Below are positions 14,958 to 23,713 of a DNA stretch of 64,000 nt, piece after piece (the first letter of the stretch is position 1; the number at the start of each line of letters is the position of its first letter). Under the pieces are notes generated by a model. It made no database searches. It was not told the DNA's origin and was given only the letters and a program-made list of their open reading frames with translations. The translations under genes and the position numbers were made by a program. The DNA comes from PSRJ01 sp963825305 (GTDB lineage Bacteria > Acidobacteriota > Terriglobia > Bryobacterales > Bryobacteraceae), in contig CAWGTA010000008.1 of NCBI GenBank assembly GCA_963825305.1, positions 558,001 through 622,000 on the forward strand. Reading direction: 5' to 3'.

Positions 14958-17900
14958 CTACTTCACCGCAATAACCATCCGGAAGGTAAGGTCGGTGTTG
15001 GTGATGTCATCCATCGAAACGGCGATGGGGACCTGCGAACCCGGAGCTGTACTCTGCGGGATGCGCACGTTGATCTGCCAGCCGCCCGGATACGAATTCA
15101 GACCCGAGTAGAGCAGGTTGCTGGGATCGCCGTTGCAGGGCGGCGCGGGATCGTCCACGCGGCAGGCACCAATCGCTACGGTCGGTTGGGCAAGCGTATT
15201 AACCTGGCTTTGCGGAGAGGCTCCATCGGCTGGCGCGCCCGGCGTGAAGCCCTGGCCGGTTGCGAAGATCTGAATCACCGAGCCCCGGGCGGCCGCGTTG
15301 TTGGGGCCGTTTATGGAGTTGTCCTCATTGCGCACCGCGGCTTGCCGGCTGGTGCCGGTGTATTGCAATTCGATGATACCGGGCGAGGCCACGTTCATCT
15401 GCACAGACCCCGCAGCCAGGATCTGACCGGTGGACGCTTTAATCACCTGTATATCGGCGGTGCCGCTGGTGGGGACATCTCCGGGCTGCTTGCCCATCGG
15501 AACCACGAAATTAATCTGACCCGCCGAGACGTCGTAGAGAGGAGTGGGACTCCCATTGAAAAGCACCTGGATGTCTCCCAGTTGAGTCGGCAAGGGGAAT
15601 GGGTTGGGCAGGTCAACGGCATGCAGAGTCGGCGTATCAAAGGTGGCGGATCCCGTCTTGCAATCACTGCCAGGCCCGCAAATGGAAGCGACCATGCCCG
15701 GCGCGAGCGGCTTGCTCGGCAGGAAATTGGCGCCATTGAGGGTCTCCAGAGCCGGGTAGTAGATGGCGACGCGATGCGAGAAATCGGCCACGAAGAGATC
15801 GCCGTACTGATCCTGTGTAACGGCCAGCGTGGGGGCTGCCGCTGGAATGATGACGGTCGCCGCGGGGTTGTTCGATAGCTGGTCGTAGCGCGGGTATTGC
15901 TTCACCCGATTATTGTTGGTGTCGGTAATCCAGATCTGTCCCGTGAGAGCGCTCACGTTGATGCCACGCGGCGAATTCAGACTATCGGTGATGGTGAGAA
16001 TGGCTTGCGCGCCCACTGCGGGGGTGATGGCGCTGTTGGGGTCCGGAAAAATCTGCACGCGGCTGTTGCCGCTGTCTACTACGTAGACGCGCCCGCTGGT
16101 ATCGGCTGCGATATGACGAGGCTGGTTCAAGGTGCCGCCATCGCTGCCGGTAGTGATGGTATTGAGCTGGCTCTGGCCGTACACTTTGTCGGCCGCCTTC
16201 CCATTGGTGAGAGCACCAGCGTTCGTGCTGAAATACAGTACGCGGTTATCGGAAATATCCGAAACCAGCAAACCGGTGGGAGCGAAGGCCAACCCGTAGG
16301 GGTTCTTCATGCTGAACTGAGAAGGGTCGGTGAACTTGGAGATGAAGTCCCTCTGGCCCAGTACCAGATCGGCTGGTTCCATCTGTCCTATAAAAGCGAA
16401 AGGCGCTGGAAAGCGCAGCACGCGGCCGTTCAAGGAGTCGGCAACGTACAGGTTGCCGGTGGCATCCACAGCCAGCCCGATGGGACCGCACAGGCTGGTC
16501 TGGTTAGGTAGATTCGGATCGCCGCCGCGCGTAGGACTCGACGCGGAATAGTTGCAAACGGCGGTTTGAAAATCCGGCTGGCCGATCACGATATCCGCCT
16601 TGCTGCCGGCCTTCACCGAGCGGAGATCGCGAAAGCCGAGCACGCGATGATTTCCCGGATCGGCCACGTATAAATGCGGTGTGGCGCCAGTGGAATCGAC
16701 TGCCAGGCCGGCATCGGCATCGCCCGTGATCAGAAACTGAAACTCCCGGCCCTCGATCAGGTTGATGGAATTGGTGTCGAAGCGATCTTGCCCCAGAACG
16801 CGAGTGGCAGCGCCGAAATTGGAGCCCTGGAACGGCAACACGATGACCCGGTTGTTCCCGGTGTCGGCGAGGTAGAGTTCGTTGTTCAGGAAAATGGACG
16901 CCGCGGGCAGCGACATGACGCTGGCGGTGGCCGGCGGCACAAACGTAGCGCCGAGCGCCGCGTTGTTAGGATTCCCGTTGCCGAAGTCGGAGTTCTGTCC
17001 CGCAACTTGAGTGGCCGGTAGCGCTACCAGCGCATCCGTCCATTGCTCGTACGCCGGAAAGATCAAAACGCGGCTGTGCCCTTTGTCGACAATGCCAACC
17101 TGGTTGTTGGAGAGAAAGAAAATACTCGAGGCATCGTTCAGCAGGGTATGGTTCAGCGTATCCTTGCTGGGAGTCGGACCGCTTTGCGGCGGCAGGCCGA
17201 TGATCTTCACCCTGGAAGTAGTCAGATCGAAGACTAGAACGCGCTGCCCTGGGGAGCCGGAGGTCGGATCGGCATCGGAGACGTACAGCCGGCCGGAGGC
17301 GTCGAACGCAATTCCCTCCGGCACATAAAACTGGCGGGTATTGTAGGCGCCAGTCACATCGGAGGTCAAGTTCGGCAACAGGCTGGTGAAGTCCTGCTGG
17401 CCGAGCACGGTGTCGGCTGCAGGGTTGGTGGCCGGACTGGCGGCGACATCGCTGCTCTTGAACCGCAACACCCGGCGGTTACCGGGGTCCGTGAGCCACA
17501 GGTTTCCCGAACTATCGAACGCGAGATTGGCAGCATACACCTGGGTACTTGAGGCCAACAGGGAGACTCCATTGGCAGTGGGTGTCCCGTTTGGATAATT
17601 CGTGGTTCGTGAGTTCAGCGAAGGCTGGCCGATGATCAGGTTGGGAATTTCCTGGCCCACGTTGGCAAAAGGCTTCGGGAAGCGGAGCACGCGGTTGTTG
17701 CCACTGTCGACGACATACAAATCTCCATTGCGCACGGCCAGGCCGGTGGGCGCGCTGAGGCCGGCGGAGAAAGTGGTGCTGGGCCCGCTGGGAAGGGTCG
17801 TGAAGAGATCCGGCTGCCCGATCGCCAGGTCCGCAAGAGCGCCGTTGGCAAAGCTCCCCGGGTTCTTCCAGGCCAGCACACGGTTGTTTCCGGTATCGCT

Positions 17901-18125
17901 GACGTAGATGATCGGCGGCGATGAGCTGGTGTCGATGGCCAATCCCGCGGGTGCGTAGACCTCGTGTCCGTCCACCAGGTTGGGACTAAAGCTGCTGACT
18001 TTGAGCCCCTCGGGATTGGGATGCCCCACGATACGCGACGGTACCGAGTTCAAGGTCACTTGAGCGAAACCGGTTGTGGCTCCGCAAACGAGCAAAGAGA
18101 ATATAGAAATGTGCTTGTGGCTCAT
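14958..18125 (-). CDS. Exported NHL-repeat protein with TIGR03437-like C-terminal domain
   Basis: 1055 residues: signal peptide (ISIFSLLVCGATTGFA), then a long array of NHL-type beta-propeller repeats up to about residue 800, each with the marks GLAVD..GNLYVADSGNNRVLRF and often followed by IGQPDF. The last ~230 residues have the Solibacter-type TIGR03437 domain: APGMVASICG, PLPTQLGDIQVLFNG, PLYDVSAGQINFVVP, GIIELQYTGT, VIQIFATGQGFTPG, INVRIPQS and VPIAVSMDD. Likely a secreted or surface adhesion/recognition protein; ligand unknown. ATG at 18123-18125. It is transcribed divergently from mqnA and convergently with the diguanylate cyclase. Confidence 0.88.
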   Translation of the reverse strand: MSHKHISIFSLLVCGATTGFAQVTLNSVPSRIVGHPNPEGLKVSSFSPNLVDGHEVYAPAGLAIDTSSSPPIIYVSDTGNNRVLAWKNPGSFANGALADLAIGQPDLFTTLPSGPSTTFSAGLSAPTGLAVRNGDLYVVDSGNNRVLRFPKPFANVGQEIPNLIIGQPSLNSRTTNYPNGTPTANGVSLLASSTQVYAANLAFDSSGNLWLTDPGNRRVLRFKSSDVAASPATNPAADTVLGQQDFTSLLPNLTSDVTGAYNTRQFYVPEGIAFDASGRLYVSDADPTSGSPGQRVLVFDLTTSRVKIIGLPPQSGPTPSKDTLNHTLLNDASSIFFLSNNQVGIVDKGHSRVLIFPAYEQWTDALVALPATQVAGQNSDFGNGNPNNAALGATFVPPATASVMSLPAASIFLNNELYLADTGNNRVIVLPFQGSNFGAATRVLGQDRFDTNSINLIEGREFQFLITGDADAGLAVDSTGATPHLYVADPGNHRVLGFRDLRSVKAGSKADIVIGQPDFQTAVCNYSASSPTRGGDPNLPNQTSLCGPIGLAVDATGNLYVADSLNGRVLRFPAPFAFIGQMEPADLVLGQRDFISKFTDPSQFSMKNPYGLAFAPTGLLVSDISDNRVLYFSTNAGALTNGKAADKVYGQSQLNTITTGSDGGTLNQPRHIAADTSGRVYVVDSGNSRVQIFPDPNSAITPAVGAQAILTITDSLNSPRGINVSALTGQIWITDTNNNRVKQYPRYDQLSNNPAATVIIPAAAPTLAVTQDQYGDLFVADFSHRVAIYYPALETLNGANFLPSKPLAPGMVASICGPGSDCKTGSATFDTPTLHAVDLPNPFPLPTQLGDIQVLFNGSPTPLYDVSAGQINFVVPMGKQPGDVPTSGTADIQVIKASTGQILAAGSVQMNVASPGIIELQYTGTSRQAAVRNEDNSINGPNNAAARGSVIQIFATGQGFTPGAPADGASPQSQVNTLAQPTVAIGACRVDDPAPPCNGDPSNLLYSGLNSYPGGWQINVRIPQSTAPGSQVPIAVSMDDITNTDLTFRMVIAVK

Positions 18126-18209
18126 GGAGATTGCTGCCGGGCGCGACGCGGTCGAATGCCCACCTGAAGAATAGCAAACGACCCCCTGCCCGCAACCCTG
18201 CCAAAGGTA

Positions 18210-19064
18210 ATGGAATCACTACTTGCGGAGTACTGGAACGATTCTGGCAACTCTTTGATACACTGTAGGTTGCGCCCCAACAACCCCGCTAAACTCAGGG
18301 TCTGTGCCGTCAGCTTTCTCAATACCACTCCGCTGGTTTGGGGGATGCTCCACGGCCCACAACAAGGCTATTTCGACCTGGATTTTCAGATTCCCGCGGC
18401 GTGCGCCGACCGGGTGGCGTCCGGTGAAGCCGACATCGGGATCATTCCTTCCTTCGAGCTGACGCGGCAGGATCTGGAGATTGTTCCGGGCACGGGGATC
18501 GCGTGTCATGGCCCGGTGCGTAGCATTCTGTTGGTGTCGGCTCGACCGGCCGGTGAAATCCGTAAGCTGGCAGTGGATACCAGTTCGCGGACTTCCGTGG
18601 AATTGGCTCGTGTATACCTTGCCCGGCGTCACGGCGTGGAACCGGAGTTCGTACCGCACGCGCCCAATCTGGAAGCGATGCTCCGCGTTGCCGATGGCGC
18701 GCTGATCATCGGCGATCCGGCGCTGCGCATCGAGCCCGCCCTGCTGCCCTATCACGTGTACGACCTGGGCGCAGAGTGGGTGGAGATGACCGGCCTGCCG
18801 ATGGTTTTCGCGGTATGGGCGGGCAGGAAGGCGGCGATTACGCCGGAGGTAGTGCAGGTGTTTCAAGAGTCTTGCCGGTTCGGGCGCGAGCGTATTGAGG
18901 AGATCGTGGCGGCCGAAGCGCCCCGCCGCGAGTTTCCGCCCGAACTGGTGCGTCAATACCTGACCCGGCACATCGTGCACGAGCTGGGTCCCCGGGACTA
19001 TGAAGGGATGGACCGGTTCCTGAGTTATGCAAGTGCGGTGCGGCGTGCCGCGCGGACCGTCTGA
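18210..19064 (+). CDS. mqnA: Chorismate dehydratase (futalosine pathway of menaquinone synthesis)
   Basis: MqnA makes 3-enolpyruvoylbenzoate from chorismate, the first step of the futalosine route. The protein shows the MqnA/MqnD periplasmic-binding-like fold: LRVCAVSFLNTTPLVWGM, RVASGEADIGIIPSFEL, GIACHGPVRSILLVS, KLAVDTSSRTSVELARV, ALIIGDPALRIEP and YDLGAEWVEMTGLPMVFAVW. The start at 18210 gives ~29 residues before the first conserved block, longer than usual, so a later start such as TTG at 18268 is possible. The gene is followed 30 bases later by secG. Presence of mqnA implies menaquinone-based respiration. Confidence 0.88.
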   Translation: MESLLAEYWNDSGNSLIHCRLRPNNPAKLRVCAVSFLNTTPLVWGMLHGPQQGYFDLDFQIPAACADRVASGEADIGIIPSFELTRQDLEIVPGTGIACHGPVRSILLVSARPAGEIRKLAVDTSSRTSVELARVYLARRHGVEPEFVPHAPNLEAMLRVADGALIIGDPALRIEPALLPYHVYDLGAEWVEMTGLPMVFAVWAGRKAAITPEVVQVFQESCRFGRERIEEIVAAEAPRREFPPELVRQYLTRHIVHELGPRDYEGMDRFLSYASAVRRAARTV

Positions 19065-19094
19065 CCGCTGCGTTATACTGAGAAAAACAAAGCC

Positions 19095-19505
19095 ATGTAT
19101 TACTTGTTGTTGGGCATTCACATTCTGGTTTGTATCTTCCTGATTATTGTGGTTTTGCTGCAAAGCGGGAAGGCTGCAGACCTGGCTGGCGCTTTCGGCG
19201 GGATGGGTTCGCAGACGGCTTTTGGTCCCCGCGGCTCGGCGACGCTGCTTTCGAAAGCGACGACCATTTCGGCCGTGCTGTTCATGATCACGTCCCTGTC
19301 TCTTTCGATCATGGCGACACGGAGTGCGGGCCTGGGTTCGACGGTGTTGGACACGGGAAGCAAGCCGGCTCCCACCAAGAGCGCACCGGCGAATACGAAG
19401 ACGACGATCCCGGTGCCGGGGCAGTCGACGGTTCCGGTTCCGGCTGGTAATACGGTTCCTTTGCCACTGCCGCCGCCGCAGCCAGCCCCGGCTAATAAGA
19501 AGTAA
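19095..19505 (+). CDS. secG: Preprotein translocase subunit SecG
   Basis: SecG aids SecYEG-dependent export. 136 residues: helix 1 (LLLGIHILVCIFLIIVVLLQS), the conserved loop GKAADLAGAFGGMGSQTAFGPRGSATLLSK, helix 2 (SAVLFMITSLSLSIM) and a proline/threonine-rich C-terminal tail, common in Acidobacteriota. It is directly followed by tRNA-Leu(GAG), an order also known from E. coli (secG-leuU). Confidence 0.92.
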   Translation: MYYLLLGIHILVCIFLIIVVLLQSGKAADLAGAFGGMGSQTAFGPRGSATLLSKATTISAVLFMITSLSLSIMATRSAGLGSTVLDTGSKPAPTKSAPANTKTTIPVPGQSTVPVPAGNTVPLPLPPPQPAPANKK

Positions 19506-19516
19506 CGCCCCAAAAC

Positions 19517-19603
19517 GCGGAGGTGGCGGAATTGGCAGACGCACTAGCTTGAGGTGCTAGCGGGAGCAATCTCGTGGGGGTTCAAGTCCCCCTCTCCGCA
19601 CCA
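19517..19603 (+). tRNA. tRNA-Leu (anticodon GAG)
   Basis: 87 bases including an encoded CCA. Acceptor arm GCGGAGG pairs with TCTCCGC, the anticodon stem CTAGC/GCTAG encloses TTGAGGT, giving anticodon GAG at 19551-19553. The long variable arm (CGGGAGCAATCTCG) is that of a class II tRNA and the T loop reads TTCAAGT. Its 3' part is repeated at 43769-43791, marking it as an integration site. Confidence 0.97.
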
Positions 19604-19605
19604 GA
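19583..19605. other. Attachment-site core, left (tRNA-Leu 3' end)
   Basis: 23 bases starting CAAGTCCCCCTCTCCGCACC, identical to 43769-43791. Together the two copies bracket 24.2 kb. Homology continues, less exactly, into the integrase remnants that follow each copy. Confidence 0.85.
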
Positions 19606-19623
19606 ATATCCCTTTAGGGGTCA

Positions 19624-20037
19624 TTAGTTTACGGCCCCCGTTTTTTCGTGTGACTGGCGTGTGACTGGGTTTGTAACGGCCGCGGTCTGAAAGTGGGCCA
19701 TCATGAGCCGGTCAATGTTGGCCTGACGGCCCTTGGACCACTTCCCGTAGTGCCTCCGTACGACCTCCGGGCTGTTCCCCAGGATGGCCGCGACCTCTTC
19801 GAAAGTGGCGCCCTGTTCCAATAGGCGGGTGGCCAGGGTATGCCGATAGCGGTGAGCGTGGGCACCGTTCACTCCCGATTTCTTGAACACGGCTGAAAGC
19901 GTCCGCTCGGCGATCCCGACCACAGCCCGGCGCGAACTCTTGCCGTTCCAGAAATAGTACGGGCAGTCCGGGTTAGCGTTCCGCGGCAGCGGCAGTGCGT
20001 CAAGAATCAGCTTCACGTCGAATCCGCCCAGTGGCAC
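19624..20037 (-). pseudogene. Phage-type tyrosine integrase, C-terminal fragment
   Basis: About 137 codons of the catalytic domain of a tyrosine recombinase. The box HRYRHTLATRLLEQGATFEEVAAILGNS holds the H-x-x-R pair and PEVVRRHYGKWS holds the nucleophilic Tyr; the N-terminal arm- and core-binding domains and the first catalytic Arg are missing. It points toward the tRNA-Leu gene and stops 20 bases from its CCA, the normal place for an integrase of an element that uses a tRNA 3' end. The fragment cannot be active alone. A 3' piece of a related integrase lies beside the right attachment core. Confidence 0.85.
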
Positions 20038-20078
20038 GAATAGGTTGGTCCAACAGTAGGATCATGTATGATGGCCCA

Positions 20079-20852
20079 ATGACGATACGCTCAATCGCCT
20101 CGGCGGTAGTGGCAACGACAGTAGGGTTCGTCTTTCTGCCCACACCAGAAGTTGCGGCGGAGGGCGCCGCAGTTCGCGTCTTGGTCTCAAACGGCATGAA
20201 GGCCGCGATGGAAGAACTCCTGCCCCAATGCGAACGCGCCATCGGGCGTCGGGTGGCCCTTCAGTTCAATTCCACGGCGTCGGTCAAAAAAAAGATCGAG
20301 GCGGGTGAGGAGTTTGATGTCACGGTCATCACGTCCGAAGCAATTGATGATCTGATGAAACAGGGCAAGCTCGCCGGTGGTTCACGCGCCGAACTAGCAC
20401 GCTCCGAACTCGGTATCGGATTCCGTGCAGGTACGGCCAAGCCTGACATCCATTCGCCCGAGGCTCTGAAACGAGCGCTGCTGGACGCGAAATCAATCAC
20501 GTATCCGCAGGATGGCGCAAGCAGAGCGTATATCGAAAAAATGTTTGAACGCATGGGGATCTCAGCAGACGTCAACCCCAAAATTGTCTTGGCGCAGGGG
20601 TCCGGGCCGGCTACGGAGAGCGTCGCGGCCGGCAAGGCGGCACTCGTAATCACGCTGTTCAGTGAAATAGTGCCGATTCACGGTGTCGAAATTCTCGGGC
20701 CGCTTCCGGGAGACCTCCACTACGATATCCACTTTGCAGCGGCCGCCAGCACTACCGCGAAGAATGCGGAGGCCGCCAAGGCGCTGATTGCTTTTCTTGC
20801 GGGGCCAAAGACTGCACCAATCTTCAGGGCCAAAGGCCTGGAACCCCGTTGA
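20079..20852 (+). CDS. Periplasmic molybdate-type (ModA-like) substrate-binding protein
   Basis: 257 residues: signal peptide (ASAVVATTVGFVFLPTPEVAA), then a type II periplasmic-binding fold: VRVLVSNGMKAAMEELLPQCE, LQFNSTASVKKKIEAGEEFDVTVITSEAIDDL, ARSELGIGFRAGT, SITYPQDGASRAYIEKMFERMGI and IAFLAGPKTAPIFRAKGLEP. This is the ModA/extracellular solute-binding family, but no molybdate permease or ATPase is adjacent, so the ligand is unsure. I choose the ATG of MTIRS; an ATG five codons upstream is possible. It starts inside the island just after the integrase fragment. Confidence 0.78.
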   Translation: MTIRSIASAVVATTVGFVFLPTPEVAAEGAAVRVLVSNGMKAAMEELLPQCERAIGRRVALQFNSTASVKKKIEAGEEFDVTVITSEAIDDLMKQGKLAGGSRAELARSELGIGFRAGTAKPDIHSPEALKRALLDAKSITYPQDGASRAYIEKMFERMGISADVNPKIVLAQGSGPATESVAAGKAALVITLFSEIVPIHGVEILGPLPGDLHYDIHFAAAASTTAKNAEAAKALIAFLAGPKTAPIFRAKGLEPR

Positions 20853-20898
20853 ACAAAGCGTAACTCCGTTGCCAATCCGGCCTCACCAGCCCTTTCTG

Positions 20899-21795
20899 TT
20901 AGCGACCCAGATCACTCTTTGAGTATCGAGTCTTCCAGTCTGGCCGGTCCTGGACCTCTGAGCCGCTCCTCATCACATAAGCGCGGAGAGCAACTTCCGC
21001 GCTCAGTTTGCTGTCGAAGTAGTGCTGCTGGTCGGGCGTTTCTGGCTTCAACTCGCCATCTTTTGTCACGGCGCGCAGATCGTGGGAATCGTCTCCCTCG
21101 CCGACAATCGCATGCCATTTTATCTGGAAGTCGCGCCCCATTCTCTCTAAATGAGGTACCTCGACTCGCAGCAGGGTGCTCTTTCGGTCGAAATTCCGGA
21201 CAAAAATATGTACTGCTGTTCCGCACATTTGATCCACAAATGCTCTTGCCAGGTAGTCCCACAGTTCCCAGAGCGCTGTATCGTTGTTGTAAATCTTCGC
21301 TTCATCGAACATTTCGCCGGCCAGAGTGGTTTCCAAGCAGTAATAACCGAGCTTTCGGGCGTACTGGCTGATGGCGATTCCCCCGGACCAAAGGGCGAGC
21401 TTGTCTTGCGGGTCCAGCAAATTGAGATGCCGAAGTTCGTGGGAGAGCTTCTCGAACGACTGGTTCATGAATTTAGTGTGCGGTCCGGTGGCGGCTCCCG
21501 GCCCGGCCTGGGCCTTGAGCTCGCGTTCAGCCAAAATGCCAGATTCCACCAGCTTCCAGAGCGAAGAGATATCCTTTGGGGAAAGGCCCAGCCTCTTCAT
21601 TCCGTCTTTGAACTTCAACTCCGCCGTGACCGCAAAATGCTTGCTAGTTTCCTCTACGGGCGGCACGGACACGCTCAGCCGCTGCACAACACCGTTGGCG
21701 GCGATGTCTTCCTTCCCAAACGCGGAACCCACAATATACTTAGCCAGGTTTTCCATGATGTGCGCTGAGGGACGCGCCGATAATTCGGGAGTCAT
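20899..21795 (-). CDS. CD38/ADP-ribosyl-cyclase-like protein (putative NAD+-consuming enzyme)
   Basis: 298 residues without signal peptide or membrane helix. The half from 131 onward has the CD38/ADP-ribosyl cyclase pattern: LALWSGG (W136), CLETTLAG (E155), ALWELWDYLARAFVD (W179), AVHIFVRNFDRKS and LLRVEVPHLER (E212). In human CD38 the active-site residues are W125, E146, W189, S193 and E226, within LLWSR, TLEDTLLG, VFWKTVSRRFA and GSVEVHNL. Only the Ser is changed, to Ala183. The family makes cyclic ADP-ribose or hydrolyses NAD+. The N-terminal ~110 residues are not recognised. The gene lies near the integrase remnant, unlinked to an obvious immunity gene. The assignment is from eye alignment of motifs, so moderately sure. 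Confidence 0.55.
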   Translation of the reverse strand: MTPELSARPSAHIMENLAKYIVGSAFGKEDIAANGVVQRLSVSVPPVEETSKHFAVTAELKFKDGMKRLGLSPKDISSLWKLVESGILAERELKAQAGPGAATGPHTKFMNQSFEKLSHELRHLNLLDPQDKLALWSGGIAISQYARKLGYYCLETTLAGEMFDEAKIYNNDTALWELWDYLARAFVDQMCGTAVHIFVRNFDRKSTLLRVEVPHLERMGRDFQIKWHAIVGEGDDSHDLRAVTKDGELKPETPDQQHYFDSKLSAEVALRAYVMRSGSEVQDRPDWKTRYSKSDLGR

Positions 21796-22017
21796 TTGAT
21801 AGATGCCGCCTGGGCACAGAATACATCAATACGAACGCCATCTGGAACGCGACCATGAGAGCTGAATGATACCCTGTCGGGTTGACATCACGCTTCGCAC
21901 GGGCGCGAGCCGAAAGCGTGCACCCTCCAACGCAGAGTGGCGCCATGCTCTGATATTCTCTTTGGTACCGCAAGAAGAAAGGAGTCCGACCACGCGGCAA
22001 GAGCCGGCGTGCATCGA

Positions 22018-22950
22018 ATGGGCGTCTCTGGGACTCCTCGTCCAGTCATCCAAGTTTCCGGCATCCGCAAGACCTACGGGGCGACGGTGGCCGTCTCCGA
22101 GGTTTCGTTTGAAGTCAGCGAAGGCGAAATCTTCGGGTTGATCGGTCCGAACGGTGCAGGGAAGACAACAACGATGGAGTGCGTCGAAGGAGTGCGCCGG
22201 CCGGACCGGGGTGGCATTTCGATCCTGGGGCTGGATCCGTTCCGCGACGTGTATCAGTTACAGAACCGTATTGGCGTGCAGCTCCAACAGGCGCAGCTTC
22301 AGAAACGGATCAAGGTATGGGAGGCGGTGGATCTTTGGGCCTCGCTCTACTCGAAGGCAGTGGACGGCGACCGACTGCTCGAACAACTCGGCCTCTCCAA
22401 CAAACGGAACGCTTGGTTCATGACGCTCTCCGGCGGGCAGAAGCAGCGGCTGTTCATCGCCCTGGCGCTGATCAACGATCCGGAAGTGGTATTTCTGGAT
22501 GAGCTGACCACTGGGCTCGACCCGCAGTCGCGGCGGGCGATCTGGGAGCTGGTGCGCGGCATTCGCGACCGCGGTAAAACGGTCTTTATGACCACTCATC
22601 TGATGGAGGAAGCCGAGCGGTTGTGCGACCGCGTAGCGATTATCGAACACGGAAAGATTATCGACATTGGCAGTCCGGAGGAATTGGTTGGGCGGCACTG
22701 TCCCGCGCGAATGGTCGTACTGGTCACCGACAACGCGCTCGCCGAAGAACGCCTTCGCAGGATCCCATCAGCGGAGATCGTGACGCGCCAGGACCTCCGA
22801 TTCACGGTTCAGGGTCGGGGCGATGACTTCGTGAGCGAGGTGATCCATTGTCTGTCCGAGAACCAGATCCGAGTCACCGACTTTCGCACCGTGCTGCCCA
22901 ACTTGGAAGACGTCTTTCTGAAACTGACCGGCCATTCGATTCGCGACTAG
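22018..22950 (+). CDS. ABC transporter ATP-binding protein (ABC-2/drug-export type)
   Basis: 310 residues with a complete nucleotide-binding domain: Walker A GPNGAGKTT, Q-loop QLQQAQLQ, signature LSGGQKQR, Walker B VVFLDELTTGLDP and the switch His in FMTTHLMEEAERL. The C-terminal ~90 residues are the extension common in DrrA-like exporters. It drives the membrane protein encoded 13 bases downstream. ATG 22018 is preceded by a possible GTG at 22009; the AAGGAGT at 21978 is too far for either, so the start is uncertain. Confidence 0.88.
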   Translation: MGVSGTPRPVIQVSGIRKTYGATVAVSEVSFEVSEGEIFGLIGPNGAGKTTTMECVEGVRRPDRGGISILGLDPFRDVYQLQNRIGVQLQQAQLQKRIKVWEAVDLWASLYSKAVDGDRLLEQLGLSNKRNAWFMTLSGGQKQRLFIALALINDPEVVFLDELTTGLDPQSRRAIWELVRGIRDRGKTVFMTTHLMEEAERLCDRVAIIEHGKIIDIGSPEELVGRHCPARMVVLVTDNALAEERLRRIPSAEIVTRQDLRFTVQGRGDDFVSEVIHCLSENQIRVTDFRTVLPNLEDVFLKLTGHSIRD

Positions 22951-22963
22951 GAGAGACAAGGGC

Positions 22964-23713
22964 ATGTTCCGTGGACTTTGGAAACTGACCTGGCTGGAGA
23001 TCAAGATCTTTCTGCGCGAACCGCTCGGAGCGTTCGGATCGATTCTCTTTCCTGTCCTGGTGTTCGTGGTGGTCGGTCGGATTCTGGGCGGCCGGCTCTC
23101 GCCAAGCTCGATCGCTGCCGCAGGGTTCGTACGCGTTGGGTTGCCGGTTTTCGCGTCCGTGCTAATCGCACTCAGCGGAGTATTGTCGCTGGTCACGATC
23201 ATCTCGATTTACCGTGAGGGCGGCATCCTGAAACGGCTCCGGGCCACGCCGCTCCGCCCGCAGACAATCCTCACCGCCCACGTCCTGGTCAAATTGGTGC
23301 TGACGGTGGTCACCCTGGCGTTGATGGTGCTGGCCGGCAAGCGCTATTACCCGATCAGTGTCGACGTTCCCGTATTCGGATTTGCGATGGCGCTTCTGAT
23401 CAGCACTTGGAGCATTCTATCGATCGGGTTTCTGATCGCGAGCGTTGTGCCGACGGCGCGCTTCGCGCAGCCGATCGGCGCGGCCATCCTGTATCCGATG
23501 ATCGCTCTCTGCGGACTGTTCGTGCCACTGCAATCTTTGCCACCCGTACTGCGAGCTGCGGCCCGTGTGCTGCCGCTGACCTATGCAGTGTCGCTGCTTC
23601 AGGGAATCTGGAAAGGCGAGGCGTGGTCAGCGCACATTGGGGACGTCGCGGCGCTGGTCGTCGTATTTGCGATTTGCACGACGCTCTCAGCGAAGATATT
23701 TCGCTGGGAATAG
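22964..23713 (+). CDS. ABC-2 type transporter permease
   Basis: 249 residues with six hydrophobic helices and the ABC-2 permease layout: amphipathic N-terminus (LEIKIFLREPLGAFGS), cytoplasmic YREGGILKRLRATPLRP coupling helix, and the conserved LPLTYAVSLLQGIWKG near the C-terminus. It forms an exporter with the ATPase encoded just upstream. Substrate unknown. GAGAG before the ATG gives a fair ribosome-binding site. Confidence 0.88.
   Translation: MFRGLWKLTWLEIKIFLREPLGAFGSILFPVLVFVVVGRILGGRLSPSSIAAAGFVRVGLPVFASVLIALSGVLSLVTIISIYREGGILKRLRATPLRPQTILTAHVLVKLVLTVVTLALMVLAGKRYYPISVDVPVFGFAMALLISTWSILSIGFLIASVVPTARFAQPIGAAILYPMIALCGLFVPLQSLPPVLRAAARVLPLTYAVSLLQGIWKGEAWSAHIGDVAALVVVFAICTTLSAKIFRWE

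Larger units (their letters stand above)
14863..14985. repeat. 33-bp direct repeat around a short inserted repeat
   Basis: Bases 14863-14895 and 14953-14985 are the same sequence with one mismatch (GCGGGCTACTTCACCGCAAT...). The second copy is the true 3' end of the minus-strand NHL gene (coding ITIRMVIAVK-type ending); the first is a duplicate that now ends the diguanylate cyclase gene. Between them lie 57 bases holding the short dispersed repeat and a hairpin. Confidence 0.8.

Noticed and set aside
18219..19544. 441-codon frame on the minus strand opposite mqnA and secG
   Set aside because: Runs across two genes and a tRNA start region; low-complexity Arg/His product; no support.
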